Origin: Thermoplasmata archaeon
Lineage (GTDB): Archaea > Thermoplasmatota > Thermoplasmata > Lutacidiplasmatales > UBA184
Length of the DNA: 11,540 nucleotides
Direction: 5' to 3'
Assembly (NCBI GenBank): GCA_021792485.1
Contig: JAJYUO010000022.1
Coordinates: 1-11,540, forward strand
In this document: positions 1 to 6,290 of the stretch, in pieces
How positions within the stretch are numbered: position 1 is the stretch's first letter
How the letters are laid out: every line of letters starts with the position of its first letter
Position numbers and translations under genes: made by a program
Notes under the pieces: generated by a model
The model's input: only the letters and a program-made list of their open reading frames with translations
Told to the model about the DNA's origin: nothing
Databases searched by the model: none

Positions 1-97
1 AGACGACGAAGACGTAGTACGTCGACCACACGAACGCCGCCCCGACCGCCAGCGCGGCGGCAACGGACGCGGCGGGGCGTGCGATCGCCATCGGCAT
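1..97 (-). CDS. N-terminal fragment of a probable EamA/DMT-family membrane transporter (partial)
   Basis: Only the first 32 codons lie in the window; the gene runs off the left edge. The reading is M-P-M-A-I-A-R-P-A-A-S-V followed by a hydrophobic helix ending in WSTYYVFVV. A short basic start leading into a helix with a small-residue/WSTYY pattern is what I expect for the first membrane segment of an EamA (drug/metabolite transporter) protein, but a fragment this short cannot prove the family. The frame is closed upstream by the purM stop codon, so the start must be ATG at 97 or the second ATG at 91. The start is 18 nt after the purM stop, so co-transcription with purM is likely. No Shine-Dalgarno sequence is visible. 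Confidence 0.5.
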   Translation of the reverse strand, partial: MPMAIARPAASVAAALAVGAAFVWSTYYVFVV

Positions 98-115
98 CTC
101 GGGAGGGGCGATGGC

Positions 116-1177
116 CTATGAGTATTCGGAGTACGAAAGCCGCCACGCCGGCAGATCGACCCCCGCTCCGGGGGCGATCCGGCCGATCTCGAGGGCATCG
201 CCGTATCCGGCCCGCGAGAGGGCGCGGATCGCCGGCCCGACGCCGCGCCGAGTGACGATAACGGCAAAGCCGATTCCCATGTTGAACGTCTGGAATAGCT
301 CCCGGTCGTCGACGGCTCCGAGCGTTCGGATCCAGGAAAAGACCCCCGTGGGGCGAGGCCACCGATCGAGGACGTAGGCGACCCGGGGGTTCAGCCGGAG
401 GAGATTGCGCACTCCGCCTCCCGTGATGTGCGCGAACCCCCGGACGTACGGGCGGTCCGCGACGGATTCGATCGCCCGGCAGTAGATACGCGTCGGGCGG
501 AGCAGCTCGATGCCCAGCGGGGTTCGAGCGCCGCTTCGAGGGCGGTGGAGGTCAATCCCCTTCTGGCGGATCAGCGCCCGGATCAACGTGTAGCCGTTCG
601 CGTGGAACCCGCTCGAAGGGATGCCGAGAATCCGATCGCCGGGCCGGATGCCGGCGCCCGTCACCGGCCGTCGCCCATGGGGGAAGAAGCCGATGGCCGT
701 CCCGCCGACGTCGATCGCCTTGAGCAGGCTCGGCACGACCGCGGTCTCCCCGCCGAGCAGGGCGCACTGGGCCGCCGCGAGCCCTCGGTTGATCCCCCGA
801 CCGAGGGCGGCGAAGATCGTCGGCTCGGGGCGGGCGCAGTTGATGACGTCCACCACCCCCGCGGCCCGGGCTCCGACCGCCGCGAGATCGTTGACGTTGA
901 TCGCGATCGCGTCCTCCCCGATCTCCTCGTACCGCCCGAGCTGCTCGGCGAGCAGGACCTTCGTGCCGACGGTGTCGGTCGTGACCGCGATCGTCTCTCG
1001 GCCGATCCGGACGAGACCCGCATAGTGACCCGCTGGGCCCAACGGGCGGCCGTGGCTCCTCGGCGGCCGATACGTTACGGCGGCGAGGAGGGGGCGGAGC
1101 GAGCGGGCCCGGGCGCGCGTGTCGACTCCGCTCTTCGCATACGTCGTTCGACCCCGACCGTTCCCGATCCTCGCCAT
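116..1177 (-). CDS. purM: Phosphoribosylformylglycinamidine cyclo-ligase (AIR synthetase)
   Basis: PurM closes the imidazole ring in de novo purine synthesis: FGAM + ATP gives AIR + ADP + Pi, in the cytosol. The 353-residue protein has the family's normal length (about 345). Visible PurM signatures, in order: TTYAKSGVD at the N terminus (the YKDAGVD equivalent), GHYAGL, the metal/nucleotide strand TTDTVGTK, the NVNDLAAVGA segment, LLGGETA, the PSSGFHANGYTLIR loop, LRPTRIY, the glycine-rich AHITGGG, and FNMGIGF near the C terminus. GHYAGL resembles archaeal members more than bacterial ones. I chose ATG 1177 because codons between 1178 and 1219 have low third-position GC, unlike the gene body, and because family similarity begins just after this Met. 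An in-frame ATG at 1219 is the alternative. The stop is TAG. The gene diverges from pyrC. A T-run 25-29 nt upstream of the start suggests a leaderless mRNA. Confidence 0.93.
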   Translation of the reverse strand: MARIGNGRGRTTYAKSGVDTRARARSLRPLLAAVTYRPPRSHGRPLGPAGHYAGLVRIGRETIAVTTDTVGTKVLLAEQLGRYEEIGEDAIAINVNDLAAVGARAAGVVDVINCARPEPTIFAALGRGINRGLAAAQCALLGGETAVVPSLLKAIDVGGTAIGFFPHGRRPVTGAGIRPGDRILGIPSSGFHANGYTLIRALIRQKGIDLHRPRSGARTPLGIELLRPTRIYCRAIESVADRPYVRGFAHITGGGVRNLLRLNPRVAYVLDRWPRPTGVFSWIRTLGAVDDRELFQTFNMGIGFAVIVTRRGVGPAIRALSRAGYGDALEIGRIAPGAGVDLPAWRLSYSEYS

Positions 1178-1201
1178 CTTCGGCTCGATCGCTCTCGATG
1201 G

Positions 1202-1206
1202 AAAAA
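1202..1206 (-). promoter_or_regulatory. Candidate TATA-like element for purM
   Basis: On the minus strand the sequence reads CCCTTTTTCC, with the T-run 25-29 nt upstream of the purM ATG at 1177. This is the distance at which an archaeal TBP site drives a leaderless transcript. It is one of the few A/T runs in the purM-pyrC gap. The adjacent GGTATGTGA (1208-1216, plus) could play the same role for pyrC if that gene starts at 1237. The assignment is inferred from position and composition only. Confidence 0.35.
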
Positions 1207-1236
1207 GGGTATGTGACATCTCTCGGTCCCCGCCCG

Positions 1237-2580
1237 ATGGTCCCGGCCCCACGCCGCTCCTCGGCGCGCTCCCGGGCCTCGGCGTCTCGCACGGCGCGCC
1301 GGCCGGAATGGGTCCTCGCCGGCCGAGGGCTCGTCCACGGCCGGGTGCAGCCGATCGAGATCGGGATCGGCGACGACGGGATGATCGTCGCCCTCGGGCG
1401 GGACCTGCACGCGCCGCAACGGCGGGACGTGGGCGAGAGCATCATCCTGCCGAGCGCCACCGACCTCCACGTTCACTTCCGCGACCCGGGGGGATCCGAC
1501 GGCGCCGAGAGCATCGCCACCGGCACGATCGAAGCCGCGCTCGGAGGGGTGGGGCTCGTCGCGGAGATGCCGAACACGATTCCCGCGGTGACCGACGCCC
1601 GGACGTTCGAGGAAAAGGTCGCGCGGGTTACCGGGCGCGCCGCGGTGGACGTGCTCCTCTACGGAGCGCTGACGATCGCATCGCGGATCGACGAGCTCGC
1701 GACGAGGGCCGGCGCGCTCAAGCTCTACCTCAGCCCGACCACGGGGGTGGAGAATCCCCCGGCGCGGGAGGACGTGCCGGGACTCCTGCGACGCGCGGCC
1801 GCGAGCGGGCTGCCGCTGACGGTGCATGCGGAGGATCCGGCCCGGTTCCTCCTGGAACCGCCCCCTCGCTCGCTTTCGGAGTGGGACCGCGCGCGCCCGC
1901 AGGCCGCCGAGCTGGCGGCGGTCGAGGAAGTGATCGCCGCATCGCCGCCCAAGCTCCGACTGCACTTCGCCCACGTCACGGGTGCGCGGATCGCCGAGCG
2001 CATCGCACGGGCCGGCCACTCCTTCGAAGCGAGCCCGCACCACCTCTTGCTCTCGCGGGCGAGCCCGCTCGGGGGGCTCGCAAAGGTCAATCCGCCCGTG
2101 CGATCGGAGGAGGAACGCGCCCGGCTCTGGGACCTCTTCGCCCGCGGAGGAGTTCCGTGCCTCGCCAGCGACCACGCCCCGCACGCCGGGAGCGCCAAGG
2201 ACGTGCCGTTCGAGCTCGCCCCGAGCGGCATGCCGAACGTTCAGACGATGCTCCCGCTCCTCTTCGCGAAAGTGCGCGCCGGAGAACTCGACCTCGCTCG
2301 ATTGACCGCCGCCGCGATGGATCGGCCGTCCCGCTGGATCGGGCAACCCCGGGGCCGGATCGCGATCGGGCACCGGGCCGACCTCCTCGTGGTCGACTTT
2401 CGCGCGCGCCGGAAGATTGCGGCCGGGGACCTCTTCGCCCCGTGCGGGTGGACCGCCTTCGAAGGGCATGAGGGGATCTTTCCCCAGGAGCACTATCGGG
2501 CCGGGGAGCGGATCGTCCTCGCGGGCGAGTACGTCGGAACTCCCACCGGCGTCCTCCGACGGCCCGAGTTCGCCGCGTGA
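1237..2580 (+). CDS. pyrC: Dihydroorotase, class I
   Basis: This enzyme cyclises N-carbamoyl-aspartate to dihydroorotate, the third step of de novo pyrimidine synthesis. The residues of the binuclear zinc amidohydrolase site are all visible (numbering from ATG 1237, 447 aa): HVHFRDPG at 78-85, the lysine that is carbamylated in this family at 162 (ALKLYLSP), VHAED with His197, FAHVTG with His246, and ASDHAPH with Asp312. The extra residues after HxH (FRDPG) and the NPP/VRSEEER segment fit a class I dihydroorotase rather than an allantoinase or hydantoinase. An ATG at 1198 would add 13 residues, but those codons have low third-position GC (about half G/C) against a very high value from 1237 on, so I prefer 1237. 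Even so, about 23 Arg/Ala/Ser-rich residues precede the first strand (EWVLAGRG). The gene diverges from purM and ends 10 nt from the stop of the convergent dedA-family gene. Confidence 0.92.
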   Translation: MVPAPRRSSARSRASASRTARRPEWVLAGRGLVHGRVQPIEIGIGDDGMIVALGRDLHAPQRRDVGESIILPSATDLHVHFRDPGGSDGAESIATGTIEAALGGVGLVAEMPNTIPAVTDARTFEEKVARVTGRAAVDVLLYGALTIASRIDELATRAGALKLYLSPTTGVENPPAREDVPGLLRRAAASGLPLTVHAEDPARFLLEPPPRSLSEWDRARPQAAELAAVEEVIAASPPKLRLHFAHVTGARIAERIARAGHSFEASPHHLLLSRASPLGGLAKVNPPVRSEEERARLWDLFARGGVPCLASDHAPHAGSAKDVPFELAPSGMPNVQTMLPLLFAKVRAGELDLARLTAAAMDRPSRWIGQPRGRIAIGHRADLLVVDFRARRKIAAGDLFAPCGWTAFEGHEGIFPQEHYRAGERIVLAGEYVGTPTGVLRRPEFAA

Positions 2581-2590
2581 TCGGCCGGCC

Positions 2591-3265
2591 TCAGGGGGGC
2601 GGTCGGGCCGAGCGCGTTCCGGGAGGGAGGCGCCGCGGGGGCCAATCCCACGAGACATACCGCTTCCATGCGAGGATCGCGTAGACGACGACGATTGCGA
2701 TCGCGGCGACCACGATGTAGTCGAAGACGTTGAACCAAGGGGTGACGGCGTTCCAATCCGCCCGCAGCACGATCCCGGCGTAGATCAGCGCGAGCGTGAA
2801 CGGGACCGAGCCGAGGAACGTGTAGACGCCGAACTTCGTCGGGTTCATCTCGCCGAAACCGGCGGGGTAGCTGACGTAGCTGCGCACGACCGGGAGCATG
2901 CGGCCGACGGCCACGACCCAGTCGCCTCGCTCTTGGAACCACCGATCCACGCGGCTCAGCTGCTCCGGACTCAGCCGGAGGCCGGTCGGGCGCGGTCGGG
3001 TAATCCACTCCCGCCCCCACCGACCGATCGCGTACGCGATGAACGCTCCGACCATCGATCCCGCGAGCGCCGCGAAGACGGTGCCGTAGACGTTGAACGT
3101 TCCTTCGGCGACCAAGAAGCCGCTGAAGGTCAGGATGATCTCGCTGGGGAGCGGCGGGATCCCGAAGCTCTCGACGACCATCAGCGCGAACACCCCCGCG
3201 AGTCCGATCGCCCCGAGAGTCGTCGTGATGAGCGAGACCACGCTCCCGATGATCGATATCGACAT
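2591..3265 (-). CDS. DedA-family (VTT domain) membrane protein
   Basis: A 224-residue integral membrane protein. Family marks: VESFGIPPLPSEIIL at residues 31-45 (the DedA ES...P.P.E motif), a long hydrophobic/small-residue stretch at 61-82 ending in the GRWG motif, and GRMLPVVRSYVSYPAGFGEM at 121-140, which matches the conserved GR..P..R.....AG..M signature of re-entrant-loop DedA proteins. Two further hydrophobic segments lie near 146-168 and 183-200, followed by a basic Pro/Arg-rich cytoplasmic tail. DedA proteins are linked to membrane homeostasis and, in several bacteria, to flipping of polyprenyl-phosphate or phospholipids. Substrate and exact role cannot be read from the sequence. The gene lies 30 nt after the stop of the 84-residue CGGC gene, in the same reading frame, so they are probably one transcript. 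No clear Shine-Dalgarno sequence precedes the ATG. Confidence 0.9.
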   Translation of the reverse strand: MSISIIGSVVSLITTTLGAIGLAGVFALMVVESFGIPPLPSEIILTFSGFLVAEGTFNVYGTVFAALAGSMVGAFIAYAIGRWGREWITRPRPTGLRLSPEQLSRVDRWFQERGDWVVAVGRMLPVVRSYVSYPAGFGEMNPTKFGVYTFLGSVPFTLALIYAGIVLRADWNAVTPWFNVFDYIVVAAIAIVVVYAILAWKRYVSWDWPPRRLPPGTRSARPPP

Positions 3266-3295
3266 TCCGGTTCGGATTCCCGTGGGCCCGTTCGC

Positions 3296-3550
3296 CTAGG
3301 CCGACGTGGCGGAATTCTCCATGACGAGGCGGAACGGCATTCCGAGGCGAAGGTTCGTGCGGGCGGGAATCCCCTCGAATTCGAGCGGGGTCGCGCAGCC
3401 TCCGCAGCTCACCGACGGGCGCTGCCGGCCGAGAAGGATGGAGAGCCGGACGTCGACTTCGATGGCCGCCGGTCGCTGCGGAGCCTCGGCGAGCGCGCGC
3501 CGCAGCGCCTCGAGGACGGCTTCGTCCGAGCCGCCCGGTCCACTCGCCAT
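3296..3550 (-). CDS. Small CGGC-motif protein of unknown function (84 aa)
   Basis: I do not recognise a named family. The product has an acidic/Ala-rich helix (residues 8-24), a strand-like segment IEVDVRLSILLG at 30-41, then SCGGC with Cys49 and Cys52, and a short tail TPLEFEGIPARTNLRLGMPFRLVMEN that looks like two or three strands. A single CxxC could bind zinc or an Fe-S cluster between two subunits, or act as a redox pair; the sequence does not decide. It is likely a real gene: it has normal GC3-rich codon use, a promoter-like GTTAAGAAC at -22 to -30 from the ATG, and a close downstream partner (the DedA-family gene) on the same strand. An out-of-frame ATG just upstream is not used. The stop is a TAG within CCTAGG. 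Confidence 0.7.
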   Translation of the reverse strand: MASGPGGSDEAVLEALRRALAEAPQRPAAIEVDVRLSILLGRQRPSVSCGGCATPLEFEGIPARTNLRLGMPFRLVMENSATSA

Positions 3551-3570
3551 GCGGCCGGCATCCTTGGCGC

Positions 3571-3580
3571 GGTTCTTAAC
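3571..3580 (-). promoter_or_regulatory. Candidate TATA element for the CGGC/DedA gene pair
   Basis: Minus-strand GTTAAGAACC, with its A/T-rich core 22-30 nt upstream of the ATG at 3550. It stands out against the very GC-rich surroundings and is correctly placed for leaderless archaeal transcription. This is inferred from position; the sequence is not a strong TATA consensus. Confidence 0.45.
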
Positions 3581-3721
3581 TCTAGTCCGGGCGATGGCCT
3601 CTCGGTAGGCACCCTCCCCACCGCAGTCGGCCGGGCCCGTCCCCGGTCTACGGTCGGTGCGGGGTGTCGCTCGGACCCGGACCTTGATGCGGCCCCGCGC
3701 AGGGCCCCGACCCGGGACGAG

Positions 3722-5305
3722 CTAGGGTCCTCCGCCCGTCGGAGGAGCTCCGCCGCGACGGAGGCCCCACGCCCCGATCCGGCGCGCGAAGTCGAGACGA
3801 TGGCCGATCAGGCGTTCCACGATCCCCAGCAGCATCGAGTCCCCCTGGTCGACGCTCCGAGTGGCGACGATCATGAGGACGTAGAAGACGGCGAGCAGCG
3901 CGCCGAGGACGATGAGCGACCACCCCGGAACGTGGACGAACCGAAGCCCGGTCAGGAGGAGGGCGGCCGGCAGCGCCGTCGCGATCAGCGGCAGCACGTA
4001 GGTGCGCCGGAACGGATGGATCCGGTCGAGGTAGGCGAGCTCCGCCGCGGCGAGGCCGGGATAGGCCACCGCCGCAATGGCCCAGGCGATCGCCGAACCG
4101 GTCATCCCGTACGGGGGGACGAGGACGAGCGCCAGGATCACGTCGGCCGCGACGCTGACGCTCGCGTTGACCAGCAGTAGGCGCGTGTGGGCGAGCGCGA
4201 TCTGCACGGCGGCGGACGGCCCCACGATCGTCGAGAGGAACCCCCCGGTCCCGGCGATCATCAGCGGGAGGGTGATCGACGAGTAGGCCGGCCCGTAGAC
4301 GAGCAAGAGGGACGGGCCGGGCAGGAAGACGAAGATCAGGAACAGCGGGAGGCTGAATACGGTAGTCCATTTGGTCGCCGTCGCGAACGTCGTTTCGGCG
4401 GCCGCCCGCTCGCCCGTCCGCAGGAGCCGGGCGGTGACGGGGAGCATGATGAACGAGAGCGCGGTGACCCCGATGGGCAATAGCCGAACGAGCGTCAGGG
4501 ACGCGACGTACGTCCCGACCTCGGAGAAGTGCACCGTCCCGAGGACGATCGTGTCGGCGTAGCCGTTGAGGTAGCTGAAGACGGCTACGCCGAGCAAGGG
4601 AAGCGCGAAGAGGAGGGTGGGGACCGTCCGGTCGGGCGCGCGGGACCCCCGCGGCAGGCGCGTCGGAAGGCTCCGCCACGTATAGGCGAGCGCGAGGCCG
4701 AAGGCGATACCGTAGGCCGCGGCGTAGGCGCCCAGCGCGAACGGGTAGCTGATCCCCAGCGCCGGATCGGCGTAGGCGGCCCCGAGCAGTCCGACGAACA
4801 GGACCGGTCCCACGACGTAGACGAAGACCGCGTACGGCCAGACGACCTCGAACCCTTGGAAGATGGCCGTCAGGAGCGTCGCGGCCTCGTAGAAGCCCCA
4901 CGCGAGCCCGATGATCTGCACGCCGAGGGTGACCGCGGAGGAGCCGGTGGCCGCGCCGATCGCGGGTCCGGCGAAGTAGAGAGCGACCGGGATCGCGACG
5001 CAGCTCAGGCCCCCGTAGAGGAGGGCCGTCCGGACCAGGGCGCGTCGTTCGGGATCGCTGGTCGTGTACGGGAGGTTGCGGGCGAGGGTGTTCTGCAGGC
5101 CCAAGCCTCCGACCATCGCGACCACGCTGGCGATGGCGATGCTGTCGCTGAAGGCGTCCCAATCCGTCGCCGAAAGGGTCCGGACCAAAAGGACCCGCCA
5201 GACGAAGCTCGCTCCGATGAACACGAGGGTCGCGGCGAAGAGGAGAAGGGTCCCGCGGGTGACGACGTTGAGGCCGCTGCGCGACGGTTCCGCCGGTTCC
5301 GCCAC
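3722..5305 (-). CDS. Wzx/MOP-type polysaccharide (lipid-linked sugar) flippase
   Basis: A 527-residue polytopic protein with about 12-14 hydrophobic segments, belonging by its look to the oligosaccharidyl-lipid/polysaccharide transporter branch of the MOP superfamily (RfbX/Wzx). Such proteins flip lipid-linked sugars across the membrane for glycan, surface-layer or N-glycan assembly. Supporting marks: the first helix after a short hydrophilic start (VTRGTLLLFAATLVFIGASF), the loop WRVLLVRTLSATDWDAFSDSIA (the typical 'R.L....FG.....' region after helix 1), a mid-protein LNGYADTIVLGTVHFSEVGTYVAS segment (the common 'D..ilg.f.g.~vG.Y..a' pattern), and ALAHTRLLLVNASVSVAADVILALVLVPPYGMTGSAIAWAI near 360-410, a hallmark of the family. 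The C-terminal tail is basic and cytosolic. The start is GTG at 5305, as no in-frame ATG is near. Its start lies 85 nt after the korB stop, so co-transcription is possible. No glycosyltransferase genes are adjacent, so the substrate is unknown. Confidence 0.82.
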   Translation of the reverse strand: MAEPAEPSRSGLNVVTRGTLLLFAATLVFIGASFVWRVLLVRTLSATDWDAFSDSIAIASVVAMVGGLGLQNTLARNLPYTTSDPERRALVRTALLYGGLSCVAIPVALYFAGPAIGAATGSSAVTLGVQIIGLAWGFYEAATLLTAIFQGFEVVWPYAVFVYVVGPVLFVGLLGAAYADPALGISYPFALGAYAAAYGIAFGLALAYTWRSLPTRLPRGSRAPDRTVPTLLFALPLLGVAVFSYLNGYADTIVLGTVHFSEVGTYVASLTLVRLLPIGVTALSFIMLPVTARLLRTGERAAAETTFATATKWTTVFSLPLFLIFVFLPGPSLLLVYGPAYSSITLPLMIAGTGGFLSTIVGPSAAVQIALAHTRLLLVNASVSVAADVILALVLVPPYGMTGSAIAWAIAAVAYPGLAAAELAYLDRIHPFRRTYVLPLIATALPAALLLTGLRFVHVPGWSLIVLGALLAVFYVLMIVATRSVDQGDSMLLGIVERLIGHRLDFARRIGAWGLRRGGAPPTGGGP

Positions 5306-5390
5306 CGTTTCGTGCCTCGGCGCCGGGAATGGGCCGGCCGCATTACCCTTGCTTCGGGCCCGGGGACGCTCGGCGGCGCGCGGGGCCCGC

Positions 5391-6290
5391 CTAGGCGAAT
5401 TCGTCCAACAGCGTGGAGCGACCGGCGAGGCCCGCGGGCTGCTGGGCGAGTGGGCCGGCGCTCAGGACCTCTTCGAGGTCCTCGTAGGTGGGACGATCGA
5501 CCGTGTAGAAGAGGCCGATCGGGATCTTGTCGCCCCACTCGATCGCGCGCTGGAAGGCGAGGCCGAGGTTCGTCGGATCATGCCCGGCGTTCTCGAGCTT
5601 GTAGACCCGCTGACGGAAAAAGTCGAAGGTGTTCAGCTTGTTGTAGGTGACGCACGGACTGAACACGTCGACGAACGAGAACCCCCGGTGCTGGATCCCG
5701 TTCGCGACGAGGTCCGCGAGGTGCTTGACGTCGCCGCTGAACCCGCGGGCGACGTACGTCGCGCCCGAGGCGAGGGCAAGGGCGATCGGGTCGACTGGCG
5801 CCTCGATGACCCCGTTCGGCGTGGACTTCGTCCGCTGCCCCATCATCGACGTCGGGCTCGCCTGCCCGGTGGTGAGGCCGTAGATCTGGTTGTCCATGGT
5901 CACGTACGTGAGATCGACGTTCCGGCGCATCGTGTGGACGAAGTGGCCCGCGCCGATGCCGAAGCCGTCCCCGTCCCCGCCGGTCGCGATCACCGTCAGG
6001 CCGTGGTTCGCCCAACGGATCCCCTCGGCGACGGGGAGCGCGCGCCCGTGGATCGCATGGAAGCCGTAGCTCGACAGGAAGTGGGGAAGGTTCGACGAGC
6101 AACCGATTCCCGATACGACCGCGACGTTGTGGCTCGGGATCCGAAGGCGCTTGAGCGCCATCTCGACCGCGGCCAGGACCGAGAAGTCCCCGCACCCGGG
6201 GCACCAGGTCGGCTTGGTGTCGGACTTGCCAATGACCGGGAGCGCCGGTCCGGTCGATGCTCGAAGAGCCGGCGCGCTAGTGTCCGCCAT
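5391..6290 (-). CDS. korB: 2-oxoacid:ferredoxin oxidoreductase, beta subunit
   Basis: Thiamine-diphosphate and Fe-S subunit of the enzyme that converts a 2-oxoacid + CoA + oxidised ferredoxin to acyl-CoA + CO2 + reduced ferredoxin. The 299 residues include the four cysteines known to hold the [4Fe-4S] cluster in two-subunit enzymes: Cys30 and Cys33 (WCPGCGD), Cys64 (GIGCSS) and Cys213 (FSPCVTYN). The ThDP/Mg site is seen as GGDGDGFGIG at 104-113 and DNQIYGLTTGQ at 133-143. The gene overlaps the korA stop by 14 nt and is preceded by a full Shine-Dalgarno, so it is translated from the korA transcript. There is no separate ferredoxin-like delta subunit here, as expected for KorAB-type enzymes. 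KorB naming implies 2-oxoglutarate, but related enzymes accept several 2-oxoacids, so the substrate is uncertain. Confidence 0.93.
   Translation of the reverse strand: MADTSAPALRASTGPALPVIGKSDTKPTWCPGCGDFSVLAAVEMALKRLRIPSHNVAVVSGIGCSSNLPHFLSSYGFHAIHGRALPVAEGIRWANHGLTVIATGGDGDGFGIGAGHFVHTMRRNVDLTYVTMDNQIYGLTTGQASPTSMMGQRTKSTPNGVIEAPVDPIALALASGATYVARGFSGDVKHLADLVANGIQHRGFSFVDVFSPCVTYNKLNTFDFFRQRVYKLENAGHDPTNLGLAFQRAIEWGDKIPIGLFYTVDRPTYEDLEEVLSAGPLAQQPAGLAGRSTLLDEFA

Noticed and set aside
1075..2658. Minus-strand frame of 527 codons antisense to pyrC
   Set aside because: pyrC carries a complete dihydroorotase active site on the plus strand; the antisense product is low-complexity.
3296..3298. 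TAG between the CGGC gene and dedA in the same frame as a pyrrolysine or read-through codon
   Set aside because: TAG ends several other clear genes here (purM, flippase, korA, korB, moaD), and dedA has its own ATG and a complete family domain.
3551..3721. Possible tRNA or structured RNA in the 171-bp gap; a GGCCC/GGGCC hairpin at 3691-3706
   Set aside because: There is no T-loop GGTTCGA-like motif, no paired acceptor ends and no C/D-box elements. Such a hairpin is expected by chance at this GC, and archaeal termination depends on T-runs, which are absent.
2417..4180. Plus-strand open frame of 587 codons across pyrC 3' end, DedA, the CGGC gene and part of the flippase
   Set aside because: It spans three real minus-strand genes and two intergenic regions with an Arg/Asp/Glu-rich sequence; a GC-driven shadow.
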